NCBI GenBank assembly: GCA_017503735.1
Contig: JAFVSN010000056.1
Location: forward strand, 1 to 64,000
Origin: Lachnospiraceae bacterium
Lineage (GTDB): Bacteria > Bacillota > Clostridia > Lachnospirales > Lachnospiraceae
Length of the DNA: 64,000 bases
Reading direction: 5' to 3'
How positions within the stretch are numbered: the stretch's first letter is position 1; each line of letters begins with the position of its first letter. The position numbers and the translations under genes are program-made. The notes under the pieces are model-generated. The model did not search any database, was not told the DNA's origin, and saw only the letters and a list, made by a program, of their open reading frames with translations. This document shows positions 31,906-41,212 of this stretch, piece after piece.

Positions 31906-34185
31906 TTAATTGTCATGATAATACGCAAGTGTATCCAGCAATTCCTGCGGAAGTTCGATTCCGTTTTTGGTCAAAGCATGATTTCGTAACTCTGTCTCAC
32001 GCAGCTTTCTTGCTGTTTCTCTCCGATGTCTGGCCATTGCTTCCTCAAAGGCCGGTTGCTGTGCCAGCTGGGCACGAATCTTTCCTTCAAACGGACAATA
32101 GGTTGCCAAAATCTCACGTGCCACTTTATTTAACTTCATGGCTCCGCTTGATTCGTTTTTCATCCATACTTCATAATCCATGGCAAACACTTCGCGGTAA
32201 TTGTTCTTTCCCTTTTGCAACTGTGCCTTAACCCGTTCTTTTCGTTCCTCCGAAATATCTCGGTTCTTTTTATAGTACATCAAATAGTCCGTGTACTCCG
32301 AAGTCAGAGACTTAATCTGTATGTTATTCCATGCGGCACCCTGTATGGTACGGCAAAGTTCCCAACGATACCTTCCGCAAACACGAATCAGTAAATCATC
32401 TATGGAAACCTCCGCAAACATCGGCAACAAAAAACGCCCCGGTGTATCACGCCGACGACAGCTGATATCCTGCCATAACACGCTCTTGCTTCCCATGGTC
32501 GGGAATAAAATAATATCCGGCAGTACCTCTGCCATACGGTATTCTTTTTCGATTCCCAATTCTTTGTTCATGTACAAAAATTCCCGGTAAAACAGGGAAT
32601 AGTCCACCCGACGAAGCTTGTCCACAGAGGCCTGTACCGTGCTTTTGGACAGGAAGGACCGGGCCGGGTCTCCCGCCAACAATTCCTCATATAAAAACGG
32701 AACGAAAATACTGAGTTGCCCGTTTACCAGACGATGGTTGTACCGGAACAGGTTTTGTATCTCATAGTGCAGACGCTCGTCATAATCCTTTAACTTTGCC
32801 CGCTCTTCTTCTTCGGTAATCTGCCCGCTCTTACGAAGGTCCCGAAGCATCTCCGTATATTCCTGATCGAACTCGTTCTTTGACGGTTCCCGCTTTCCTT
32901 CATACACCCAGGAAAGCCATTCCCGAATGGAAAAAATATGACAGCCGTTTTTCTCTCCGGTCACCGGCGTAAGCTCAAGCTTCTCAAGCTCTAACATCTG
33001 GCTTCGGGAAACCAGTGTTTCATCAATAAAGCCAAAATCCAAAAACATACGAATCGGAAGCGGAATATCCGTATCCGCCATACCGTAAGTCTTCTTGAAA
33101 ATAATTTCGTATAATTGATAAAAACCGTCGGCCAACTGTCTGCGCAAACGTCTCGCGGTATCTTCCGTGGAAGTTTTATCCTCCATCGCATCAAACCGCC
33201 CCAACAGTTCGGAATATTCTTTTGTAAACTCTTCCGAAACTCCCGCAAAGGAAAAAATTTGCTCCAATGTATGCTCGCACGGCTCTTCCCCTGCCACATT
33301 CGGACCGGTTCCCGTCTTTCTGGCGGTCCGCCTCTTTTCATAACCTTCAAACGGTTCCCCGGCACATTTATCAAACAAATCCTTTAACTCGGTTAGTTTC
33401 TTTTCCGTAATCTCCTGTAATACTCCCGCTACCTTCTTCGTTTCTGCGATTGCCGTTTTTTCTTCCAACGCGCAAAAATAAAAGAACAAATTATCCGCTC
33501 CGCCGTTTATAAGCGCAGCACCTTGACGACGCAGAAACTCTCCGAGTTTTTCACACTCTGCGAATAACCAACGGATTATCTGCATCTGCTCCTCCACATG
33601 GCGAAGTACTACTTTTGTACCATGGGAAAAATAATTTTTCTGAACTTCTCCCGGCACTTTCGCCGCTTCCAAATAATATTCCATCCACGCCGGAAGCTCT
33701 GCTTCGGTTACGGTCGCCCCTGCCGCCGCCGGAAGCTCTGCTGCGCGAATTTCCTCTTCTTTACAACGCGCGCCGTACTGACGGTACAGTTCGGAAATCA
33801 CTTCCGGGAGCTTCTTTGCTTCCAGCATATAAACACTCCGGCGTGCCCACATTTCCGAAATATAACGACCGAAACAAGCCGTCATTCTGCCGCCGTATTC
33901 TTTGTTCCCTTCTAACATTGTCTGCAAATCATCCGTTGTTTTTGCCGGGAGGGCATAAACCGTCATTTCCTCCGTTGCAACACAGCTTTCTCCGTAGACT
34001 CCGGCATGTAAGTCCCAAATGCCGAGAAAATCTCCGCTTACCACAGGAATACAAAGATTGGCATTTTTCAGCACCCCTTTTCCTTTGAGTACCACAAAAA
34101 CACCCTCGAATGTTGCCCCGTTTTCAAATAAAGTTTCCCCTTTCGGTACTTGATTCATTGCATTCATCTTAATTGTAATTGCCAT
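31906..34185 (-). CDS. Protein with N-terminal cyclic-nucleotide-binding-like domain, first gene of the condensin-like cluster
   Basis: A 759-residue soluble protein. About residues 10-110 form a cNMP-binding-like beta barrel: PKGETLFENGATFEGVFVVLKGKGVL, SGDFLGIWDLHAG, then CVATEEMTVYALPA, as in CRP/EPAC domains. The typical phosphate-cassette Arg is not clearly present, so ligand binding is uncertain. The remaining 650 residues are helical and unrecognised, with Lys/Glu/Arg-rich stretches. A minus-strand TATACT lies near 34220, suggesting the operon promoter. It is not part of described Wadjet or MksBEF operons and may sense a signal for the complex. Confidence 0.7.
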   Translation of the reverse strand: MAITIKMNAMNQVPKGETLFENGATFEGVFVVLKGKGVLKNANLCIPVVSGDFLGIWDLHAGVYGESCVATEEMTVYALPAKTTDDLQTMLEGNKEYGGRMTACFGRYISEMWARRSVYMLEAKKLPEVISELYRQYGARCKEEEIRAAELPAAAGATVTEAELPAWMEYYLEAAKVPGEVQKNYFSHGTKVVLRHVEEQMQIIRWLFAECEKLGEFLRRQGAALINGGADNLFFYFCALEEKTAIAETKKVAGVLQEITEKKLTELKDLFDKCAGEPFEGYEKRRTARKTGTGPNVAGEEPCEHTLEQIFSFAGVSEEFTKEYSELLGRFDAMEDKTSTEDTARRLRRQLADGFYQLYEIIFKKTYGMADTDIPLPIRMFLDFGFIDETLVSRSQMLELEKLELTPVTGEKNGCHIFSIREWLSWVYEGKREPSKNEFDQEYTEMLRDLRKSGQITEEEERAKLKDYDERLHYEIQNLFRYNHRLVNGQLSIFVPFLYEELLAGDPARSFLSKSTVQASVDKLRRVDYSLFYREFLYMNKELGIEKEYRMAEVLPDIILFPTMGSKSVLWQDISCRRRDTPGRFLLPMFAEVSIDDLLIRVCGRYRWELCRTIQGAAWNNIQIKSLTSEYTDYLMYYKKNRDISEERKERVKAQLQKGKNNYREVFAMDYEVWMKNESSGAMKLNKVAREILATYCPFEGKIRAQLAQQPAFEEAMARHRRETARKLRETELRNHALTKNGIELPQELLDTLAYYHDN

Positions 34186-34252
34186 TTTTCAACCCCGCTG
34201 TAATAGATTCATTCCAAGAATAAGTATACTCCTTTTTCACCATAAAAGAAAG

Positions 34253-34855
34253 CTATTTTTCATTCTTCTTGTCATTCTTCCTTAATTCGTGAAAAAAACT
34301 CTGTAACAGTTCGCTGCACTCCTGTTCCAACACGCCTTTTGTAAATTTTACCCGATGGTTTAACCCCGGTGTGTCCAGAATATTTAATACAGATCCGGCG
34401 CAACCTGCTTTTGGATTCATGCAGCCGGCCACCACGCGCGGGATGCGCGCCTGCACAATAGCCCCCGCACACATCGGGCACGGTTCCAGTGTCACATAAA
34501 GGGTACATTCTTCCAGTCGCCAGTCTCCGAACAGTCGGCTTGCCTTCCGGATTACCGCCATTTCTGCGTGTGCCAGCGTTGTTTTGTCCGTATTCCGGCG
34601 ATTGTATCCTCTTGCCACAATTTTTCCGTCCCGGACCAGCACACACCCGATCGGCACCTCCGAAAGCTTTGCCGCTTTCTTTGCCTGCCGAAACGCTTCT
34701 TTCATAAAATGAATATCTTCCGCTTCCTGTGCCCTTTGTTGTTCAAATCGGCATTGTTCTTCCTTTTTTACTTTTTCTTCTTTTGCCTTTTGTCTGCGCA
34801 GAAAAGCTTTCTCTTTTGCTTCTCTGTCTTTTTCTCTGTTATACTTTTCTTCCAT
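34253..34855 (-). CDS. tadA: tRNA-specific adenosine deaminase
   Basis: Deaminates A34 to inosine in tRNA-Arg(ACG). The deaminase domain spans about residues 47-195, with the zinc/catalytic motifs HAEM and PCPMCAGA and the SELLQSFF C-terminus. About 45 extra N-terminal residues are a Lys/Glu/Arg-rich helix (EKDREAKEKAFLRRQKAKEE). The extension looks real, because the ATG at 34855 has GGAGA and starts at the stop codon of the GNAT gene. The two genes form an operon. Confidence 0.92.
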   Translation of the reverse strand: MEEKYNREKDREAKEKAFLRRQKAKEEKVKKEEQCRFEQQRAQEAEDIHFMKEAFRQAKKAAKLSEVPIGCVLVRDGKIVARGYNRRNTDKTTLAHAEMAVIRKASRLFGDWRLEECTLYVTLEPCPMCAGAIVQARIPRVVAGCMNPKAGCAGSVLNILDTPGLNHRVKFTKGVLEQECSELLQSFFHELRKNDKKNEK

Positions 34856-35641
34856 TTAAACAATCTCCTCGGTTTTATAATACTCCCGTTCTTCTTCCAC
34901 AGAAAAGCCCAGTCTTTGATATAGATTGTATGCCGCCGTATTTTGGGATGACACCTGTAAACGGAGCACCGCTCCCTCTTGTTTTTCATATTCTTTTGCG
35001 ATTCCCGTAAGCAAAGCAGTCGCCATTCCTTTTCTTCGATACTCCTCTTTTGTTTTTAAACCGAACAGATAATGCTGTGTTCCGTCTCCGGCAGACAGAA
35101 TGCGGCACTCCGCCGTTTCCCTGTCATTTTGTAAAAGACGGTAACAAATGGTCCCGTCGTTTTCCGGAGCAGGTTCTTTCTCTATTTTGATTCCCTCTTC
35201 CGGTTGTTTTGCCTCCCGTGCAAGATTTGCCATCTCACTACTTAGCATATACTCCGACCAGCTATAGGTAAACCGGATTCCTTCCAATGCATCCAGACAA
35301 AATCCGCAGGCCGGATTCCGTACCGTGTGTACGTTATCTACATCAACTCTTTTGCATTCGCGCAAGGCACGACAAAACAGCTCCTTTAGATTTCCTTTCC
35401 CCGGCACATACTCCGCTACCGTAAGTTCCGCATGACCTTCATCCGGGAAAAAAACCGTCAACAAGCCGTCGGGACGACGTCGTTTCCCCGAGAAAAAGAA
35501 ACATCCCGCATCCTCGAACACATTCATCTCACTTTCTAAAAACAGCGAGGCAGACACGCCACCCCGCCGCTTCGCTTCCTCTGTCATTTTCTCCAACCGT
35601 TTTTGTTCCCGTTTCCCTAGTCTTTTTGCCATCTTCCCCAT
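34856..35641 (-). CDS. GNAT family N-acetyltransferase
   Basis: A 261-residue cytosolic protein. A basic N-terminal helix (about 1-30) and a variable region precede the acetyltransferase core (about 165-255). That core shows motif A KTKEEYRRKGMATALLTGIAKEY (acetyl-CoA pyrophosphate loop R-R-K-G-M-A) and motif B LRLQVSSQNTAAYNLYQRLGFSVEEEREYY. The substrate is unknown. GGAGAG precedes the ATG; its stop abuts the tadA start. Confidence 0.82.
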   Translation of the reverse strand: MGKMAKRLGKREQKRLEKMTEEAKRRGGVSASLFLESEMNVFEDAGCFFFSGKRRRPDGLLTVFFPDEGHAELTVAEYVPGKGNLKELFCRALRECKRVDVDNVHTVRNPACGFCLDALEGIRFTYSWSEYMLSSEMANLAREAKQPEEGIKIEKEPAPENDGTICYRLLQNDRETAECRILSAGDGTQHYLFGLKTKEEYRRKGMATALLTGIAKEYEKQEGAVLRLQVSSQNTAAYNLYQRLGFSVEEEREYYKTEEIV

Positions 35642-35760
35642 ACGAACTCTCCTAACTGTCCACTGCCGGTACGATCCCTTTCTATTCTATAAAAATCATA
35701 ACATAGACAAAGAAAAAAACCAACCGTTTCGAAATATTTTCTTAAACTTTTCTTCCCTTC

Positions 35761-35789
35761 TTGCAGTTCCTGCCGTTTTGTGCTATTCT
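35761..35789 (+). promoter_or_regulatory. Promoter of the LTA-synthase-like gene
   Basis: TTGCAG (35761-35766) and TATTCT (35784-35789) have a 17-bp spacer, 37 bp upstream of the start codon. Confidence 0.55.
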
Positions 35790-35825
35790 TAACGAAGTTC
35801 GGATCATTACGTTTTGGGAGGGACT

Positions 35826-37961
35826 ATGAATAAAACCGATTTCAAAAATTTTACAAATAAACTCTTGTTACAACTGCGTATGTTTGCCACAGAGTGCCTT
35901 GCTCCTGCGGTTCTTATAAACCTATGCATTGAGGGCTTTTCCCGAGAGTCCGTCATTTTACCGTTTCTTTATTTCATTCAATCGCCGCTTATTTTTTTGT
36001 ATAATACCCTATTAATCTGTGCTACCCTTTCTCTTTCGTTTTTGTTTAAACGGAGAAAATTCGCACGTTTCCTTTTATGTGCCCTTTGGGTTGCGATCGG
36101 TGTTACGGATTTCGTATTGCTTCAGTTCCGTACCACCCCGTTTACGGCCGTAGATTTGCTTTTGCTGGACTCTGCGTTTGCCATTATGGGACATTATCTT
36201 TCCGTGTTCCAAATTATTCTTGTTGTGCTGGCAATACTTCTTGTTATCGGAATCGGCATCTTTTTGTTTCTGCGTACCAAAAAAGAAACCGAGGGAACGT
36301 CTCCTTTGTACGCCGGACTTGTGTTCGGCCTGTTGCTTTTGACAAGTTTCTGTTCCACGAAACTGTTTGTTTCCGTCAACATTCTGGAACGTAACTTCGG
36401 CAATCTGGCGCAGGGCTTTCACACCAACGGCCTTCCGTACTGCTTTTTTACCAGCATCTTCGAAACCGGTATTTCCAAACCGGCTTCCTATTCGGAACAG
36501 GAAATCGATCGTATTGTAGCTTCTATTACAAAGACTCCTTTGCCTAACCCGGAGTCCCCCGACCAGACAACACCGCCTTTGCGGGAAAACGATATTGACT
36601 CCCCGGAGCAATCCCAAACTTCACCGACGCCGGAGTCTCCTGCTTTACTTGACACGGAATATCCGAATTTTATCTTTTTACAATTAGAGTCTTTCTTTGA
36701 TCCGACTCTTCTTTCCGGCGCCTCTTTTTCCGAGGACCCGGTTCCGACGTTCCGCAAACTAAAAGAAACGTACTCCTCCGGCTATTTAACCGTTCCGTCC
36801 ATCGGTGCGGGAACAGCCAACACGGAATTTGAACTTTTGACCGGAATCAATCTCGATTTTTTCGGTCCCGGAGAGTATCCGTACAAAACGGTTTTAAAGG
36901 ATACCGTTTGCGAGAGCATTGCTTACAATCTGTCTGCGTTAGGCCTGACCGCCCATGCCCTTCACAACAATGACGGCACTTTTTACGGGCGCAACACCGT
37001 ATTTTCCCAGCTCGGGTTCCATACCTTTACCCCGATTGAATATATGGGACCGTATGAGACCACCCCGTTAGGCTGGGCCAAAGACCGGATTTTAACTACC
37101 CACATTATGAATGCCCTCTCCTCCACCGAAGGACAGGATTTCGTTTATGCTATCTCTGTTCAGGGACACGGTGCTTATCCGGAAACCGCTCTTTTGGATG
37201 ATCCGGCTGTCGCAATTCTTTCCCTGCCGGAAGAATTTAAAGATTCCTATTACGAATTCCTTTATTTTGTAAACCAGTTGAAAGAAATGGACACCTTTCT
37301 TTCCGAATTGATTTCGGCTCTGGAAAACTATGAGGAAGAAATTGTCCTTGTATTATACGGAGACCACCTCCCGTCTTTCCCGTTTAGCGACGAACTTATG
37401 ACAAACGGGTCCGTATTCGAAACCGAATACGTCATTTGGACCAATCGCCCAAACCCGAAACGCATTCAAAAGGATTTGGAGGCTTATGCCCTTTCTTCCC
37501 ACGTGCTGAATTGCAATAACATCCACGAAGGATTATTTACCCGATTCCATCAAACCCAGGCCGAGTCCGAAACCTATCTGGAAGACATGGAGCTTTTAGC
37601 CTATGATATCCTTTACGGGGAACAAAACAGTTACGAAGGTGAACTTCCTTACCATCCTACAACATTGCAATTCGGTCTTTCCGCCATTACACTGCAAAAT
37701 GCTTATTTACATTCCAAAGACAAAGAGTATCTCTGTCTGCATATTAACGGTGAAAATTTTACACCTTACAGCATTGCTTATATTAATGATAAACAATGTG
37801 CCACTACCTATATCAATCCGCAACAACTCTCTGTTACCGGATTTGATCCGGAAGAACAATTGACGATTTCCGTGGCACAGGTAGGCGCGGATTCCTATCC
37901 GCTCTCCTTTACCGAACCCATTGTAGTTTCCATTCCGATAGACTCTGACCCGGCAGACTAA
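35826..37961 (+). CDS. LTA synthase family protein (sulfatase-type phosphoglycerol transferase)
   Basis: A 711-residue membrane enzyme of the alkaline-phosphatase superfamily. Four to five helices occupy about residues 25-205. After a Pro/Ser/Thr/Glu-rich linker (about 215-270), the extracellular sulfatase domain (about 275-600) shows FLQLESFFDP (metal), GAGTANTEFELLTG (nucleophile Thr), HNNDGTFYGR, SVQGHGAYP and LYGDHLPSF (metal Asp-His). A C-terminal beta-rich tail (about 620-711) looks like an Ig-type extension. It probably transfers glycerol-phosphate to a glycolipid or wall polymer. The ATG at 35826 with GGGAGGG is preferred over an in-frame TTG 12 bp upstream. Confidence 0.87.
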   Translation: MNKTDFKNFTNKLLLQLRMFATECLAPAVLINLCIEGFSRESVILPFLYFIQSPLIFLYNTLLICATLSLSFLFKRRKFARFLLCALWVAIGVTDFVLLQFRTTPFTAVDLLLLDSAFAIMGHYLSVFQIILVVLAILLVIGIGIFLFLRTKKETEGTSPLYAGLVFGLLLLTSFCSTKLFVSVNILERNFGNLAQGFHTNGLPYCFFTSIFETGISKPASYSEQEIDRIVASITKTPLPNPESPDQTTPPLRENDIDSPEQSQTSPTPESPALLDTEYPNFIFLQLESFFDPTLLSGASFSEDPVPTFRKLKETYSSGYLTVPSIGAGTANTEFELLTGINLDFFGPGEYPYKTVLKDTVCESIAYNLSALGLTAHALHNNDGTFYGRNTVFSQLGFHTFTPIEYMGPYETTPLGWAKDRILTTHIMNALSSTEGQDFVYAISVQGHGAYPETALLDDPAVAILSLPEEFKDSYYEFLYFVNQLKEMDTFLSELISALENYEEEIVLVLYGDHLPSFPFSDELMTNGSVFETEYVIWTNRPNPKRIQKDLEAYALSSHVLNCNNIHEGLFTRFHQTQAESETYLEDMELLAYDILYGEQNSYEGELPYHPTTLQFGLSAITLQNAYLHSKDKEYLCLHINGENFTPYSIAYINDKQCATTYINPQQLSVTGFDPEEQLTISVAQVGADSYPLSFTEPIVVSIPIDSDPAD

Positions 37962-38081
37962 GGATTTCGTCATTTTTCAACCAGACAAACGCAATATTTG
38001 AGTGGCATTTTCCGTCGCCGGATGCTAAAATCAAATCGTGGGCTCCTTTTTGCCCACACTACATAATTTAGGAGGATTTTC

Positions 38082-39920
38082 ATGAAAAAGAAATGGACTT
38101 TGGTGCTTTCCGTAGTTCTTGCCGCTATGCTTCTTTTTGCCTGCAAGCAAACCCCGGATTCCACCGACACCGATACGACCCCTACCGTGACTACCGAAGC
38201 GACTACCGACACCCCGGCTACGGCTACCGTGGTTCCGGTTCCCACCTCTGCTCCGGAAGCTACACAGGCACCGGTCATTGAGCCGTTGCCGACTCCGACC
38301 CCGGGACCGACCGCCACTCCGCGTCCGGATATCTCCGGTGTCAGCTTAAAAGAACTTTATAAAGACGACTTTATGATCGGAACCATTTATACAACCACCA
38401 TTGATTCCGGTGCGGACAATGCACTGGTCAAGCAACATTTTAATGTAATTACTCCGGAAAACCTGATGAAACCGGAATATATGCAGCGTCCGCAAGGCAC
38501 TTTTAATTTTCGCGAATCCGACCATATGATGGAAATTGCGGAACGAGACGGTTTTACCGTAATCGGTCATACCCTTGCATGGCACAGCCAGTCCGGTGAT
38601 TTTCTCGGCATAAAAAATAAGGAAGGAAATCCGGTTACCAGAGAGGAAGCCATCCAACAGTTAAAAGATCATATTTACGGCGTTGCCGGTGAATACAAAG
38701 GGAAAATTTATTCCTGGGATGTGTTAAATGAAGCCATTGATGACAACGCAAGACTTCCGGAGGACGGAGACTGGACCAAGTGTCTCCGCAAAACCCAGTG
38801 GACGGAATCCATCGGACCGGACTACGTTGCCATGGCATTCCGGTTTGCCCACGAAGCTGCTCCGGATGCGCTTTTATACTATAACGACTACGGAATGGAC
38901 AGTGACAACAAATCGAAAATCGCTGCCGCCATGGTTGCCGATTTACGTTCCCAGGGTGTTCCGATTCACGGCATCGGTATGCAGGGACACTATAACACTA
39001 ACACCTCCGTTGATTCCGTGCGCAGAAGTCTTGAACGATTTTCCCAGATTGAAGGCATCCGCATCTCTGTTACGGAGCTGGATGTCGGTGTGGCAGGTTC
39101 CAACGGTGCCCTATCCGCCGCCGGCGAAAAAAAGCAGGCATTGTTCTATGCAAAACTGTTCTGCCTTTACAAGGAATATGCAGATGTGATTGAACGCGTT
39201 ACTTTTTGGGGATATCGGGATGACACCAGTTGGAGAAAAGAAAACTGTCCTCTCTTATTCAACAAGGATTTATCTCCGAAGGAAGCCTTTTATGCATTAA
39301 TGGACCCGGAGGCGTATATCGCCGCATCCGAAGCAGAAGACCCGGCACCGTTACCGCGTCAAATCAAAGGAACTTACGGTTCCCCGGAAATCGACGGCAA
39401 AAAGGAAGCCATTTGGGTAACAGGACCGAATGCTTACAAAATCAACACACCGCTTTACGCATGGCAGGGTGCAACCGGCACCGTACGCGTTCTGTGGGAT
39501 GAACACAATGTCTACGCTTTATTTGAGATTGAAGACAGCTTATTAAATACCTCTTCCGCCAATGCATACGAACAGGATTCCGTTGAACTTTTCTTAGATG
39601 AACAAAACACAAAACGGGACTACTACACAGATGCTGCCGGACAATATCGCGTCAACTGCGAGGGAGTACTTTCCTTCGGTACGGTTCCGACCGAGCAAGG
39701 CGTAAAAGCAGCTGTCACCCCTACCGCAAAAGGCTATCTGGTAGAAATGGCAATCCCGCTTCGCAGCACAGCATCTGCCGGCATGACCTTCGGTTTTGAT
39801 GCCCAGATTAACGACAGTAATAACATGGGTGTCCGTCAGAGTATTATGAAGTTCCATGACGCCACCGATAACTCCTACGCTTCTACGGCAGGCTGGGGTG
39901 AACTGACTTTGGAAAACTAA
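38082..39920 (+). CDS. Endo-1,4-beta-xylanase: GH10 plus CBM9, lipoprotein
   Basis: A 612-residue lipoprotein (lipobox LLFAC, Cys about 22), then a Thr/Pro-rich linker (about 25-85). The GH10 catalytic domain (about 88-415) includes HTLAWHSQ, the acid/base Glu in WDVLNEAI and the nucleophile Glu in SVTELDV. A CBM9-like domain (about 425-612) starts IKGTYGSPEIDGKKEAIW and contains VRVLWDEHNVYALFEIED and SVELFLDEQN. It hydrolyses xylan outside the cell. AGGAGG precedes the ATG and a strong terminator follows. It is not within a visible polysaccharide locus. Confidence 0.94.
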   Translation: MKKKWTLVLSVVLAAMLLFACKQTPDSTDTDTTPTVTTEATTDTPATATVVPVPTSAPEATQAPVIEPLPTPTPGPTATPRPDISGVSLKELYKDDFMIGTIYTTTIDSGADNALVKQHFNVITPENLMKPEYMQRPQGTFNFRESDHMMEIAERDGFTVIGHTLAWHSQSGDFLGIKNKEGNPVTREEAIQQLKDHIYGVAGEYKGKIYSWDVLNEAIDDNARLPEDGDWTKCLRKTQWTESIGPDYVAMAFRFAHEAAPDALLYYNDYGMDSDNKSKIAAAMVADLRSQGVPIHGIGMQGHYNTNTSVDSVRRSLERFSQIEGIRISVTELDVGVAGSNGALSAAGEKKQALFYAKLFCLYKEYADVIERVTFWGYRDDTSWRKENCPLLFNKDLSPKEAFYALMDPEAYIAASEAEDPAPLPRQIKGTYGSPEIDGKKEAIWVTGPNAYKINTPLYAWQGATGTVRVLWDEHNVYALFEIEDSLLNTSSANAYEQDSVELFLDEQNTKRDYYTDAAGQYRVNCEGVLSFGTVPTEQGVKAAVTPTAKGYLVEMAIPLRSTASAGMTFGFDAQINDSNNMGVRQSIMKFHDATDNSYASTAGWGELTLEN

Positions 39921-39939
39921 ACATTTTCTGTATTGTTTC

Positions 39940-39967
39940 CGGGCTGTTGCAGAAGCAACAGCCCGGT
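39940..39967 (+). terminator. Terminator of the xylanase gene
   Basis: A perfect 12-bp stem (CCGGGCTGTTGC with GCAACAGCCCGG) with an AGAA loop, 20 bp after the stop. The following T tract is short (TTC T). Confidence 0.75.
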
Positions 39968-40104
39968 TCTATGTAACCGGCATTATCCTAAAATGTGAAC
40001 TTTTTCGAAATCCTATATTTTCTTATAGCTTTTTTTTCGTTTTCAAGTTATACTAGGATAAGATTCATGATGTACCAGTACTTTGTTAAGAAAGGATTTG
40101 AACA

Positions 40105-41118
40105 ATGAAACGTTTTTCTGTATTATTTACTTTATGCACATTCTTACTTGTGTCTCTTTGCGGTTGTTCTAAGAAAACCGACGAACCGGACAAAACTCCG
40201 ACACCAATTGTTTCCGGTTCGGAAAACAACTCCTCCGGTGATGGTTCTCAGGACAACACGAATCAGTCCGAGGGTGCGATTTTCTTTGGCGGATCCTTTG
40301 CGGGAGACAATACTTATCTGTCCTTTGGTATTTTGGATGGTTCCTGGGCTGTAACCGGTTATTATTTTTCAAAGGGAAGTTCCCCTGCAGTTCATTTGAA
40401 CGGTCCGATTACCTTTAAGGAAAATACAGATTTTGTATACGATGACGGAGAAAACAAGCTTACCATTACCTTTGCAACCGATAGCGTAACCATTAAAGTC
40501 GACAAAGGAACTAAGTACTCTGTCTTTGCCGGAACCTTTAAACGCTCGGAAAGCTCCTCCGATTCTACGGTATTATCTCCGCATAGCGGTTCTCCGTTAG
40601 AGCTTTTGGGTCGCATTGCCCTTGCTCATTATATGGTAATCGGCGACGGAGCGTTGGAATGCAGCGTCGGCGTAACCTCGTCCGACTTTAATGCAGAGTA
40701 TATGGAGCAGTTTATTTTAGCTTACGCGGATTTATTCCTCGTTTCCGAAGCAGAACCTTTGCCGGATGTGTTTGACCGCTACCTCGCCTATGCCTTTACC
40801 GAAGAAGAGTTAAACGAACTGTTATTAAACGCTACCGCAGGAAAGTTCTCTGTTGACAAACTGAATCTTTCAAGCAGTGAAATCAAGGAAAAAGACGGCC
40901 TTTATTACGTTCCGTGTCGCGGCTCCTTTTCCGGTGGACTGATTGTGGAATCCCTTACCCCTGCACTGGTTTCCGATGCACTTAAGATTCAAGGCGGTGT
41001 TGCAAAGTTAGGCGGAATCAGTTACGACGTGGAAATGACTCTGTCCACAAAAGAAGACAAGAAAAACACCGTTACCGGTGTTACCATTGAATCCATCAGC
41101 TACAAAATGGTGAAATAA
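40105..41118 (+). CDS. Lipoprotein of unknown function
   Basis: A 337-residue secreted lipoprotein (lipobox SLCGC, Cys about 21; linker to about 57). About residues 58-150 contain a beta-rich module (AIFFGGSFAGDNTYLSFGILDGSWAVTGYYF is its start). About 165-337 form a second domain with mixed helices and strands (FTEEELNELLLNATAGKF, KIQGGVAKLGGISYDVEMTL). I do not recognise the family. AAAGGA precedes the ATG. It is followed by a long palindrome that probably ends its transcript before the FMN riboswitch. Confidence 0.7.
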   Translation: MKRFSVLFTLCTFLLVSLCGCSKKTDEPDKTPTPIVSGSENNSSGDGSQDNTNQSEGAIFFGGSFAGDNTYLSFGILDGSWAVTGYYFSKGSSPAVHLNGPITFKENTDFVYDDGENKLTITFATDSVTIKVDKGTKYSVFAGTFKRSESSSDSTVLSPHSGSPLELLGRIALAHYMVIGDGALECSVGVTSSDFNAEYMEQFILAYADLFLVSEAEPLPDVFDRYLAYAFTEEELNELLLNATAGKFSVDKLNLSSSEIKEKDGLYYVPCRGSFSGGLIVESLTPALVSDALKIQGGVAKLGGISYDVEMTLSTKEDKKNTVTGVTIESISYKMVK

Positions 41119-41180
41119 AGTTATAACTTACTGCGAATTATCTCTTTACAAACCGCATAGAATGCTGTATGCTTAATGAT

Positions 41181-41210
41181 GCGGGCGAAGTGAGCGCTCA
41201 CTTTGCCCGC
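41181..41210 (+). terminator. 30-bp palindrome between the lipoprotein gene and the FMN riboswitch
   Basis: GCGGGCGAAGTGAGC and GCTCACTTTGCCCGC form a 15-bp self-complementary stem with one mismatch/wobble. It is followed by ATTATCTTTTT, whose T run doubles as the 5' strand of riboswitch P1. It probably terminates the lipoprotein transcript; no separate promoter for the riboswitch was found downstream. Confidence 0.6.
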
Positions 41211-41212
41211 AT

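Noticed and set aside
23218-34185. Calling the SMC cluster a bona fide Wadjet anti-plasmid defence system
   Set aside because: No JetD nuclease gene is in or next to the cluster, two extra genes are present and the surroundings are housekeeping. Only a relationship is claimed.
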